Made by a program: the position numbers and the translations under genes. From Bacillota bacterium (GTDB taxonomy: Bacteria > Bacillota > Sulfobacillia > Sulfobacillales > JAIMBI01), in assembly GCA_021846505.1 (NCBI GenBank), contig JAJZWV010000014.1, positions 1-58,343 on the forward strand: DNA of 58,343 nucleotides. Direction: 5' to 3'. Below are positions 35,752 through 43,744 of this stretch, in pieces. Positions within the stretch are counted from its first letter, which is position 1. Each line of letters starts with the position of its first letter. The notes beneath the pieces were generated by a model, which saw only the letters and a list, made by a program, of their open reading frames with translations, made no database searches and was not told the DNA's origin.

Positions 35752-38169
35752 ATGGACAAGCCAACAGGGAGCCCCACGAGGACCACGAGCTCCACCCCGG
35801 CAGTGGGCCGGCGGCGGCGCGTCGGTGGCGCCCTGGGCCTCGCCTCATCGCTGCTGTGGGTGCTGCTGCTGCCGACGTCCGCCTGGGCGGCCACGCCTGC
35901 GGTCCAGGTGGAGGCAGGATCGGTCACCATGACCGCCAGCAGCCACACCGCCCCCGTGGGCGGCCACGTGACTTTTTCGGCCAAAGCCAGCGACCCCGGC
36001 GGCCCCGGCGGCCCCCTCGAGTACCAGTGGTGGGTCGAAGAGCCCACGGGCCACTGGGTCAACGCCCAAAATTACTCCACCAGCACCACGTTTGATTTGT
36101 CCACGCCCAGCGCCGGCGACTACGTGGTGGTGGTGGATGTGATGAATCAGTCGGCCGTGGCGAAGGGGGACTGGTCGGCGGCACAGTCTACCCTGCCGCT
36201 GGGCGTCTTTGTCCAAAGTTCCGTGTCCGCCGCCGCCAGCGGGGAAACCGCCGGCCAGCCGGTGACGCTTTCGGCGGTGGCGCAGAACATCTATGACCCG
36301 CAGTATCAATTCTGGGTGGAGTCTCCGTCGGGGCACTGGAGCCAGAGCGGCCCCTACGGCGCCAAAACCCAGTACACCTTCACGCCGCCCTCGCCCGGCA
36401 CCTATCGCTATGTGGCGTTTGCCAAAAGCCCGGTGGCCGCCAACGACGCCGCCGGCGCGCTCATGAGCGCGGTAGGCTCTGCGGCGGTGGTGGGGGCGGC
36501 GGCCTCGGTGTCGGTGGCAGCCGCCACCAGCCGCTTTGCCGCCAACGGCAGCGGCGGCGACCAGCTGACGCTCACCGTGGCCAACGCCTCGGGCCAAACC
36601 GTGACGCAGTTTGATGGCCAGGTGGAGCTGTCGGCCGGCAGCGGCCTTCTGTTCAACAACGGCACGTCGTCGTCGGCCGTCGTTACGATCAGCGGCGGCA
36701 GCGGCACGCTGGCGCTGGCGGTGCCGTCGGGCGGCGCCGGCACCTACACCGTCACGGCGGAAAACCTGACGGCCTCCACGGGCCCCGGCGTGGCGCAGCA
36801 GGTGACCTACGGCCAAGCCACGGTGACCGCGACGTTCCCCATGATTTCGGTGGGCTGGGGGTACTTCTATCCACAAAACTTCCCCGGCGGCTACTATGAC
36901 CTGACACATCACTTCGCGGACCTGACCGCCATTGCGCCCGACTGGTACTACCTGAACATCAACTCGTCGGGGTCGGTGGGCACCCCGGTGCTGACCGCCT
37001 ACCCCCAGGCCAGCATGATTGCCCAGGTGAGCGCGGCCGCGGCGTCCCATAACGTCATGATGTGGCCGTCGGTCGGCTGGGCGGCGCCGGGCAACGTAAA
37101 CGCGCTCCGCAGCTCCGCCAATGTGTCGGCCATCGTGAGTGCGATGACCAACCTGGCGGTCACCGAGCATTATCAGGGGATGACCATCGACTTTGAGGGG
37201 ATGGGCAATCCCTCTGCCACCACCGCCAGCGACCCCACCCCGGGCTACCAGGTGTTCAACCACTTTGTGGCGGCGCTGGCCGCGTCCCTGCACCAGGCCG
37301 GCAAAACCTTGATGGTGGCGGTGTACCCCAGCGCCTATCCCTACACCATCTACGACTATCCGGCGCTGGCCGCCTCCGCCAACTATCTGAACGTGATGGG
37401 CTACCCGGAGCACAACACCGGCTACCCGTCCGCAAGTGATCCCTATCCCGGGCCCACGGCGGGGTTCCCGTGGCTGCAGAGCCTCCTGTCGGGGGACTTG
37501 GCGACGGGCGTCAATCCCCACCAGCTAATTTTGGGCCTCGCGCCGTATGGCCACGGCTGGACCTATACCTCGAACGGGTACATCTGCGGCCAAGCCGGCT
37601 ATCCACACTGCCAGGGCTACATCTCCAACTTTGAAGCCCAGGCGCTCATTCGGACGAACAACATCACGCCCACGTGGGACCCGTGGCAGAAGGAGGAAGT
37701 GTTTACGGCGGGGCCTGCGGCCGTGGCCCCGGCCGCAGGTCTGTCCAAGGCCACGCCTGGGCCGTCCAACGCCGTCCGCAGCTTGCAGAGCCTCCTCGAC
37801 TACATCCTGATTCGCTACGCCGCCGCCAATGGGCAGAGCGAGCCCCCCCTCATGATCACCGACGGCTACTACGGGCCGGTGACCACCTCGGCGGTAGCCC
37901 AGTTCCAGCAGGACTTCAACGTGTCCACGTCCTCTCTTGGCACGTACGACGCTGCCACCGCCGCGGCCCTGTCGGCGTTGATCACGCAGTGGCACATTGG
38001 CGCCACGGTGTACTGGACCGACACTGGCCGCTCCACCAAGGATCGCGTGGCCCTCTCCGCGGCCGACAAGCTGGGCGGAGTGGCCATGTGGCGGCTGGGA
38101 TTTGAAACGAACAACTATTGGCTCGGCTTCGAGTCGGTGGCGTCGGCGATCAAGCAGCCAGGCGGATAG
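35752..38169 (+). CDS. Secreted GH18 wall hydrolase-like protein with P-type N-terminal modules
   Basis: An 805-residue protein. Signal peptide 1-46 (LLWVLLLPTSAWA). Two modules (about 50-235) are homologous to the N-terminal modules of P1-P4 (EYQWWVEEPTGHW, QYQFWVESPSGHW, YVAFAKSPVAAND), and a third Ig-like module runs to about 360. From about 363 comes a GH18 TIM barrel of the SleL/YaaH kind: MTIDFEGM with D480 and probable catalytic acid E482, LNVMGYPEHNTG, LILGLAPYGHGW, and last strand GGVAMWRLGFE near 780. A peptidoglycan-binding domain-like segment (about 670-743; SLQSLLDYIL, DGYYGPVTTSAVAQFQQD) is inserted before that last strand. ATG 35752 follows GGAGG ten bases upstream. It probably cleaves GlcNAc-containing wall polymer outside the cell. 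Confidence 0.87.
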   Translation: MDKPTGSPTRTTSSTPAVGRRRRVGGALGLASSLLWVLLLPTSAWAATPAVQVEAGSVTMTASSHTAPVGGHVTFSAKASDPGGPGGPLEYQWWVEEPTGHWVNAQNYSTSTTFDLSTPSAGDYVVVVDVMNQSAVAKGDWSAAQSTLPLGVFVQSSVSAAASGETAGQPVTLSAVAQNIYDPQYQFWVESPSGHWSQSGPYGAKTQYTFTPPSPGTYRYVAFAKSPVAANDAAGALMSAVGSAAVVGAAASVSVAAATSRFAANGSGGDQLTLTVANASGQTVTQFDGQVELSAGSGLLFNNGTSSSAVVTISGGSGTLALAVPSGGAGTYTVTAENLTASTGPGVAQQVTYGQATVTATFPMISVGWGYFYPQNFPGGYYDLTHHFADLTAIAPDWYYLNINSSGSVGTPVLTAYPQASMIAQVSAAAASHNVMMWPSVGWAAPGNVNALRSSANVSAIVSAMTNLAVTEHYQGMTIDFEGMGNPSATTASDPTPGYQVFNHFVAALAASLHQAGKTLMVAVYPSAYPYTIYDYPALAASANYLNVMGYPEHNTGYPSASDPYPGPTAGFPWLQSLLSGDLATGVNPHQLILGLAPYGHGWTYTSNGYICGQAGYPHCQGYISNFEAQALIRTNNITPTWDPWQKEEVFTAGPAAVAPAAGLSKATPGPSNAVRSLQSLLDYILIRYAAANGQSEPPLMITDGYYGPVTTSAVAQFQQDFNVSTSSLGTYDAATAAALSALITQWHIGATVYWTDTGRSTKDRVALSAADKLGGVAMWRLGFETNNYWLGFESVASAIKQPGG

Positions 38170-38214
38170 CGCCGCGGCTATCCAACGGGACCCGGATGAA
38201 CGAGGAGGTTCCTG

Positions 38215-38949
38215 ATGAGCAACACGCATTTCTCCATCCGGTGGACGCGCGGCGCGCTGGCGGGCTCGCTGCTGGCGGGCTCGCTCCTGCTGGCGGGGTG
38301 CGGGCTGTTTCAAGCCGCCCCCGCAGCGCACCACCACCACCCGGCTGCCCACCACCCGGCGCGCCACCACCGGAAACCTTCCACCGGAACGGGCACTGGC
38401 AACGGCACCGGCAACAGCGCCGACAACTCGGCGGGCAACGGCACCGGCAACAGCACGGGCAGCGGCACGGGCAGCGGCACCGGCAGCGGCACCGGCAACT
38501 CGGCGGGCGGCAACGGGACCGGCAGCGGCGGGCCGCCCCCCGGCCCGGGCACGTACTCGGGACTCACGGTCCAAGTGGTGAGCATGACCCAGGTGGGCAC
38601 GGCCAGCACCTCCGGAGATCGGCTGCCGGTGTGGCTGATGCGGCTCTCCATCACCAACCCCACCACGGCCCTGGTGCCGCTGGCCTTAAACGACTTTAGC
38701 GTGGTGCCCAGCGGCGCGGCCGGCACGTATTCGTGGAATGACAGCGCGGCGGGGAGCCTAACCAGCGCCAACTCGCTGTTTTGGCCCATCGACACCGCGG
38801 ACCCGGCGGCCCACCCGGCCTACGTCCCGTCAGGCGCCACGGTGACGGGCGACGTCACCGTCGAAGTGCCCAGCGCCACGCAGTATCGCTGGGTATGGGG
38901 CAACCCGGCGAGCGGCACCACCGTCGCCACCTTCGGCGCATCGGGCTAG
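38215..38949 (+). CDS. Lipoprotein with His-rich and Gly-Thr-Gly-Asn repeat linker
   Basis: A 244-residue protein. The lipobox LLLAGC (Cys about residue 28) marks it as a membrane-anchored lipoprotein. A His-rich stretch (HHHHPAAHHPARHH) and a low-complexity linker of GTGN/GTGS repeats (about residues 57-105) lead to a globular beta-rich domain (LTVQVVSMTQVGTA, LPVWLMRLSITNPTTALVPL) that resembles DUF4352-type extracellular domains. GAGGAGG stands six bases before the ATG. It lies 45 bases after the GH18 gene and is probably co-transcribed. The histidines could bind metal; this is inference. Confidence 0.8.
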   Translation: MSNTHFSIRWTRGALAGSLLAGSLLLAGCGLFQAAPAAHHHHPAAHHPARHHRKPSTGTGTGNGTGNSADNSAGNGTGNSTGSGTGSGTGSGTGNSAGGNGTGSGGPPPGPGTYSGLTVQVVSMTQVGTASTSGDRLPVWLMRLSITNPTTALVPLALNDFSVVPSGAAGTYSWNDSAAGSLTSANSLFWPIDTADPAAHPAYVPSGATVTGDVTVEVPSATQYRWVWGNPASGTTVATFGASG

Positions 38950-38962
38950 GCGGCTCCCAAAC

Positions 38963-38991
38963 CCAGCCCCGCTGCTGAGCGGCGGGGCTGG
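38963..38991. terminator. Bidirectional terminator
   Basis: Arms CCAGCCCCGC and GCGGGGCTGG with a nine-base loop lie between two convergent stop codons (38949 and 38993). CTTAT follows on the plus strand. Confidence 0.65.
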
Positions 38992-38992
38992 C

Positions 38993-39823
38993 TTATGGGG
39001 AGGCTGACTCGCCAAAGTGCTTCTGCACGGCTGCCGCCACCGACTGCAGCTCCGGCAGTTTGGCGCCGTACGCCAGCAGCAGCCCGTCCGCGTAGGTGCC
39101 CGCCACCAGCGCCGCCTTGGTGAGGGCCGGCGTGGGCACGCCCAGCGCGTAAAGCTCCGCCCACCACGGGTGAGGCCCCAGCAAGTCGCGGAATCCTGAA
39201 GCCAGCACTTCCAGCCAGTAGGTGGTGCTGTACGTGAGGTCGTACAGCGGAACCACAAAGGCATCCACCAGCGGCGCCAGCTCTTGAAGATCTAGCCCGC
39301 GCTCGCGGGCCAAGTGCCCCGGATACGGGTCGGGGTACAGGGTGAGATATAGCGGCCGCGCCCCGGCGCGCTCGCGGACCGCGGCCACAAAGTTGGACAG
39401 CACGCGCTGGCGCCAGGCTTCCAGCGGCAGGCCAGCCGCCGCGGCGCCTTCTTGGCAGGCGGAGCAGGTGCAGTAGCCTCGGCGCGCAAAGGTTACGTCG
39501 TCCAGGCGCAGCGCCCCCGCACCGCTCAGGGCGGCTTCCGCCCAGCGGAGTGCGAGCGCCGCCACCTCGGGCCGCGAGGGGCACAGCGTGTCCCAGTCAA
39601 AGTAGCGCGTGGGCCGCGCCCCGCGCTCGCCGCCCGGCCCCTGCTGCACCCAGTCGGGATGCTGCCCAGCGACCCGGTTGTCCCCGAAAAAGCTCACCAT
39701 CGGAATGGTGCCCGGCACGGGCGGCCGGCGCGCGCCCCCCACGTCCTTGGCTTCCCAAAACGCCACGTCAAAGTGCTCCAAGTGGGTCCGGTACCGCGTG
39801 ACGATGCCAAGGGGCTTGGCCAT
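38993..39823 (-). CDS. Conserved hypothetical with CxC-x2-C motif, possibly a TIM-barrel hydrolase
   Basis: A 276-residue soluble protein without a signal. ATG 39823 is preceded by GGGAGGGAG eight bases upstream; longer in-frame extensions are low-complexity. Seen: RLDDVTFARRGYCTCSAC (residues 106-123) with Cys 118, 120 and 123, then RPLYLTLYPDPYPGH and DAFVVPLYDLTYSTTYW. The regular spacing of beta-strand-like segments ending in Asp/Tyr suggests a (beta/alpha)8 glycosidase-like fold; the cysteines may bind metal. No certain family assignment. It is monocistronic or pairs with the gene at 39970 (146 bases upstream). Confidence 0.7.
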   Translation of the reverse strand: MAKPLGIVTRYRTHLEHFDVAFWEAKDVGGARRPPVPGTIPMVSFFGDNRVAGQHPDWVQQGPGGERGARPTRYFDWDTLCPSRPEVAALALRWAEAALSGAGALRLDDVTFARRGYCTCSACQEGAAAAGLPLEAWRQRVLSNFVAAVRERAGARPLYLTLYPDPYPGHLARERGLDLQELAPLVDAFVVPLYDLTYSTTYWLEVLASGFRDLLGPHPWWAELYALGVPTPALTKAALVAGTYADGLLLAYGAKLPELQSVAAAVQKHFGESASP

Positions 39824-39969
39824 GAACGCTCCCTCCCACCTCTCGCCGCCATACCGGCCAGCCGGCCGCTCCGGCTCGCTCCCGCTCTCCTGTCCCATGG
39901 CACATCTCTTATGGAAGATCAAGTGGCGGGCGAAGGCAATGGCGGGTGACAGCCGCGTGGCGCGCACGC

Positions 39970-40980
39970 TCAGTGGCGCGCTGGCTGGAGTGCAGTCAGC
40001 TCCGGCACCATGCGCGTGAGGTTGGCGACGGCGGTGATCAGCAGCGCCGAGGCGCGCGCATGCGTGGGCGCCTGGGCGGCGCGGCTCCACTCTCGGTCCA
40101 GCGCCGCGGACGCTTGGCAGAGCCGCGCCGCCGCCGCACGGTCCGGGCGCCCCACAAAGCCGCCGTACTGCGCCAGCACCTCCTGCATGGCAGCCCGCAC
40201 CGCGTCAAACTGGCCAAACCGCCGCAGATCGTCCGACTCCAGCTCGCGGACGGTGTCCTCTAAGTCCAGCACCCGCCACGTGAGGCGCACCAGCACCGCC
40301 TCGGCGCGCTGGATGCGCGCCAGGCGCCGCCGGCGCCCGGCCAGCAGCGGCGCAAACCGCAAGCTTTCAGCGGCGCCGGCCACGGTGGCCCGGGCAGCCG
40401 CCAAGCGATCCGCCAGCGGCTCGCCCGTGCCCGGGGGGTCGGGCAAATCGGTCAGCCGCTGCCCAATGAGCCGAGACAGCTGCGCCACGGCCGCCATCGC
40501 TGCCGGGGTGGCGTCCGGAGGCACCAGCAAGGCGTTGACCAGCACCGCCACCGTGGCGCCTAAAATCGTGTCCACCAGCCGCGCGGCGGCATAGCTGGCT
40601 TTGGTGCCCAGCGCCATCACCAGCAGGCCCGTGATGGCCGCCTGCGTCACGGCGTTCGGGCCGAGGCCCAGAGCCGCGGCCAGCGCCATGGCGGTCAGCA
40701 CCACCAGCGCCACCGATCCGGCAGACACGCCCAGCCAGTGCGCCACCGCAAAGCTCACCGCGATGCCGCCCACTACACCCAAAATTCGCTGGCCGCCCAG
40801 GCTGACGGACTTGGCCACCGTGACCTGAATGGTCAGAATCGCGGCCAGCGGCGCGAAGTACGGCCGAGCCCGGCTGAACAGCGCCGCGGCGAGCCACCAG
40901 GACAATCCCGCCGCCAGCGCCGTCTTGGTCAGCTGCAAGCCAACCGCGGCTCGGGCAAACAGCCGACGCATGGAGCGCAT
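39970..40980 (-). CDS. FUSC/aromatic acid exporter-like membrane protein
   Basis: A 336-residue protein. Residues about 15-155 have five or six membrane segments (LTKTALAAGLSWWLAAALF, YFAPLAAILTIQVTVAKSV, GVVGGIAVSFAVAHWLGV, LLVMALGTKASYAAARLVDT), the pattern of ArAE/FUSC proteins; residues 160-330 are a soluble helical domain. Relatives include aromatic-acid efflux proteins and many of unknown role. GGAGG stands nine to ten bases before ATG 40980. Confidence 0.78.
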   Translation of the reverse strand: MRSMRRLFARAAVGLQLTKTALAAGLSWWLAAALFSRARPYFAPLAAILTIQVTVAKSVSLGGQRILGVVGGIAVSFAVAHWLGVSAGSVALVVLTAMALAAALGLGPNAVTQAAITGLLVMALGTKASYAAARLVDTILGATVAVLVNALLVPPDATPAAMAAVAQLSRLIGQRLTDLPDPPGTGEPLADRLAAARATVAGAAESLRFAPLLAGRRRRLARIQRAEAVLVRLTWRVLDLEDTVRELESDDLRRFGQFDAVRAAMQEVLAQYGGFVGRPDRAAAARLCQASAALDREWSRAAQAPTHARASALLITAVANLTRMVPELTALQPARH

Positions 40981-41172
40981 CGTCCGGCATCCTCCTTTCG
41001 GCAGCGGGTGGGGAGTCGGCTGGGGGGCGCCGCCGCGCCTCCTGAAATTTATTCCGCGGGGCCACGCCGGCGGCTTGTCTCGCCGCCGCTGGGCTTATGT
41101 GTGCCCATCTCCCGCGTTTGCCCGCGCCGGCGAATCCGCTGGCCACGCTGGCTTATCGCCGGGCGGGTCGTC

Positions 41173-41178
41173 TACAAT
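41173..41178 (+). promoter_or_regulatory. Candidate -10 (TACAAT) of the DUF402 gene
   Basis: TACAAT is a good -10 hexamer. The matching -35 region (TGGCTT or GGCTTA near 41150) is weak. The leader would be about 73 bases. The rest of the gap 40981-41257 holds no gene. Confidence 0.4.
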
Positions 41179-41257
41179 AAGAGGCAAGAGGCCAAAGACT
41201 ACGGGACGTGGATTCAGTGCGCACGCGCACCAGCAGCGGCCGGGCAAGGAGCACACC

Positions 41258-42094
41258 ATGGTGACAGTGGAGCAGCGTTTGCTGGGCGCCGACGATTTGA
41301 TGGCCATCGCCGCCCAAGAGCCGCCGGCCCCGCCTACAGCGGCGGCCGCTGGCTTTGGCATTGCCGCCTGGAGTCCCGACGGCCAATTTCATCGCCTGTT
41401 CACCGGGGTGCTGGTGTTTTCGGCGCCCACCGAGCGGCGCTATTTCGTGCCCCGCGGCAGCCGGGTCTGGAACTGGTCCCCCTCCGGCTGGTCCGCGTGG
41501 CGCACGCGCCATCCGTCGTTCAAGCGCTTCTTGGCTGGCCGCTGGTGGAACGAGACCCTAATGGGCGACCCGGCCGCCGGGCGCTACTACGATGTGGCTT
41601 CGCCCCCCGCGTTTCACCCCAAAGGGCCCGTGGGTTATGTCGATTTGTTTTTGGATGTCCAAAAGCGCCGAGGGCGGCTTAAGGTCGTGGATCAGCGGGA
41701 GTGGGAAGCGTTTCTGCTGAGCCATCCGGTTGCTCCGGAGGTGGCTCAGCAGGTGCATGACGCCACCGGCGAAGCCAGCCGCTATGGGGCGGTGGCGTGG
41801 CGCAATGCCTGGGACCGCATGGAGGGAGAGTGCCGCGGCTGGGTGAAGGCGCTGGTGGTGGAGGCCATGCGGGAAGCAGGCGCCAAGCCTACTCCCCGCG
41901 TGCTGCCGCCGACAGTGGCTGCGGCCGTGCTGGCCCGCCTGTCTTTGGCCACCGGCCGCCGCCTCCCGCCCACCTCGTTTGGCAAGACACCCTCGGAGCG
42001 GCTGCCGCGCGCGATATATGAGCACCTCACCACCGTGGCAAGTTCCACGGCCGCGAGCCGCCCTCGGCGAGTTCGCCCGCCGGGTCACCGATAG
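41258..42094 (+). CDS. DUF402-family protein
   Basis: A 278-residue protein. The centre (about 40-165) has the DUF402 pattern: RRYFVPRGSRVWNW, WWNETLMGDP, YYDVASPPAFHPKG, VGYVDLFLDVQ, LKVVDQREWEAFL. DUF402 proteins include FomD-like and nucleotide-phosphate phosphatases that bind Mn or Mg through acidic residues, here D-x-D in VDLFLDV. The C-terminal 100 residues are unusual for the family and unassigned. ATG 41258 follows AAGGAG seven bases upstream. The last 68 bases overlap the end of the convergent hydrolase gene. Confidence 0.75.
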   Translation: MVTVEQRLLGADDLMAIAAQEPPAPPTAAAAGFGIAAWSPDGQFHRLFTGVLVFSAPTERRYFVPRGSRVWNWSPSGWSAWRTRHPSFKRFLAGRWWNETLMGDPAAGRYYDVASPPAFHPKGPVGYVDLFLDVQKRRGRLKVVDQREWEAFLLSHPVAPEVAQQVHDATGEASRYGAVAWRNAWDRMEGECRGWVKALVVEAMREAGAKPTPRVLPPTVAAAVLARLSLATGRRLPPTSFGKTPSERLPRAIYEHLTTVASSTAASRPRRVRPPGHR

Positions 42095-42917
42095 CCGCAT
42101 TCCCGGCTGGGGCATCGGCCCCCCATTCGGGCAGGGCCAGCGCTTCAGCCACTTCCCGCGCCGGCTCGGCGCACTCCCGCATCCACTCTGCCACCGCCCT
42201 GGGCGCCTCCGCCAGAGGGAAGTGCCCTACGCCGCGCCAAACCGTCGGCTCCATGCCCAGGCGCGCGCGCACGTGCCGGGCACCGCTCCAAAAGTCCGAC
42301 TCGCCGGTGGCCACCTTCACTGAGCACGACACTTGCCCGACGAGCGATTCCCAAGGCGCGCGGGCCAGGGCATCCAGCTGCGCCAGCCCGGCGGGGGCCG
42401 TGGTGCGCGCCATGTCTTGGCACACGCCTTGCAGCACGTAGGGTGACAGGCTTTGACTGGCGCCCGACGCCACCAAGTCCCACAGCCGCCGCGGATCCTC
42501 TATGGCCGCAGCCAGCGCCGACCGCCCCGGACCCTCGCCCGGCATCACCACGGGCGGGGACATCACGAGCACCAAAGACACCAAGTCCGGCGACTCCCGC
42601 GCCAGCATCAGCGCCACCAGGCCCCCATATCCGGTGCCCAGCACCACGACCGGCGGCGTTGCCATCTGACGGGCCGCGAGCGCCGCGTCGGCGGCATCCC
42701 GTTCAAGCCTGTAGCCCCGTTCGGGCCGGTCGGAGTGGCCCGTGCCGCGCGGGTCCACAGCCACGGCGGCCCAACCCCATTCCGCCACCCACGGCACGAT
42801 TCCCAAAAAGCTTTCGCCCGATGCCAGCCAGTCGGGCAGCAGGAGCACCGTTCCCCGCTCCCCGGTCCCCCAGCGGCTAGCTTTCAGCCGGACGCCATCC
42901 TCGGCCACCAGCTGCAT
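42027..42917 (-). CDS. Alpha/beta-hydrolase fold protein lacking the nucleophile
   Basis: A 296-residue protein with the alpha/beta-hydrolase layout: LLLPDWLASGESF (oxyanion region), VAVDPRGTGHSDRPERGY, elbow VVLGTGYGGLVALMLA, and a C-terminal GVGHFPLAEAP with the expected catalytic His. At the nucleophile elbow G-x-S-x-G the middle residue is Gly (GTGYG), so the serine is missing. It may be a non-catalytic binding protein or use another mechanism; a sequencing error is possible. ATG 42917 follows GGAGG eight to nine bases upstream. Confidence 0.8.
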   Translation of the reverse strand: MQLVAEDGVRLKASRWGTGERGTVLLLPDWLASGESFLGIVPWVAEWGWAAVAVDPRGTGHSDRPERGYRLERDAADAALAARQMATPPVVVLGTGYGGLVALMLARESPDLVSLVLVMSPPVVMPGEGPGRSALAAAIEDPRRLWDLVASGASQSLSPYVLQGVCQDMARTTAPAGLAQLDALARAPWESLVGQVSCSVKVATGESDFWSGARHVRARLGMEPTVWRGVGHFPLAEAPRAVAEWMRECAEPAREVAEALALPEWGADAPAGNAAIGDPAGELAEGGSRPWNLPRW

Positions 42918-43219
42918 GTCCGGTGCCTCCCTCCGACCGGCCTTACTCTGCCAGGCCGCTCGGAAGGGCATATGCGCAGAGTGCGCTGGACATTACGCTG
43001 GGGCCGGCGGCAGGGATTCAGCCCAGCCAGCGCGAATTCCCATCTCTGTCCCGGTCGCCGCTCGCACCAGACCGAGCCCAAGGGTCGGACGCACCCGATC
43101 GCGCGGGCGGGTGGGGAGCCTCGATGCATGCGCGCCGCCCCGAAGCCGCGGTGCGCGAGGAGGAAGCATCCGGAAAGCGTGACCCGTCACTTATAACTGC
43201 CGCAAGGGGATGGCGCCAC
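42918..43219. other. Divergent intergenic region before niaR
   Basis: No gene is seen. TATAAC (43192-43197) could be the niaR -10 element. Just upstream a short dyad, GTGAC and GTCAC with two bases between (43179-43190), would lie between -35 and -10 and could be an operator. Confidence 0.35.
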
Positions 43220-43744
43220 ATGTCACGCCGAGACGACATATTGGAGTTGCTGCAGCAAGAGCACCAGCCGGTGCCCGGCTACGTGCTGGCGGAGAGATTC
43301 GCCGTATCGCGCCAAGTGGTGGTGCACGATATCGCCCTGCTGCGCGCGAGCGGCGCCGCCGTCGAAGCGACGCCGCGGGGGTACATTCTCCTCCGGCCGC
43401 CGCAAGGCCTCTACACAACGGTCTACGCCGTGCGGCACCGGCCAGCAGACACCGCCGCCGAGCTGTACGGGTTGGTCGACGCTGGCGTATCGGTCGTGGA
43501 TGTTTTGGTGGAGCACCCCATCTACGGCGAGATGCGCGGCGCGCTGAACCTGCACTCGCGCGCGGATGTCCAGGATTTTCTAGACCGCATGACCCTGCAG
43601 CACGGCCAGCTGCTGAGCCTGCTCACGGACGGAGTGCACTGGCACACCGTCCGCGCGCGCGACGAAGCTACGCTGGAACGCGGCCGCGCGGCTCTTCGGG
43701 CACTGGGGTTCCTCGCGGACGGATCGCCCAGTACCAGTAAGTGA
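43220..43744 (+). CDS. niaR: NiaR-type transcriptional repressor of NAD biosynthesis
   Basis: A 174-residue protein, the usual length of NiaR/YrxA. Residues 1-60 are an HTH_11 winged helix (RRDDILELLQQEHQPVPGYVLAERFAVSRQVVVHDI); residues 70-170 are the 3H domain with its histidines in AVRHRPADTA, LVEHPIYGEM, NLHSRADVQDF and LTDGVHWHTVRA. In Firmicutes and Thermotogae NiaR represses de novo NAD synthesis and niacin uptake genes when nicotinic acid is present. ATG 43220 follows AAGGGG. The gene is tail to tail with an NCS1 permease, overlapping by 77 bases. Confidence 0.88.
   Translation: MSRRDDILELLQQEHQPVPGYVLAERFAVSRQVVVHDIALLRASGAAVEATPRGYILLRPPQGLYTTVYAVRHRPADTAAELYGLVDAGVSVVDVLVEHPIYGEMRGALNLHSRADVQDFLDRMTLQHGQLLSLLTDGVHWHTVRARDEATLERGRAALRALGFLADGSPSTSK

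Noticed and set aside
35845-37521. 558-codon minus-strand frame opposite the GH18 gene
   Set aside because: An antisense shadow: very rich in Arg, His and Gly, no start signal, while the plus strand encodes recognisable domains.
40829-41257. N-terminal extension of the DUF402 gene to an upstream start
   Set aside because: The extension is low-complexity, overlaps the divergent FUSC-like gene, and a good ribosome binding site precedes ATG 41258.
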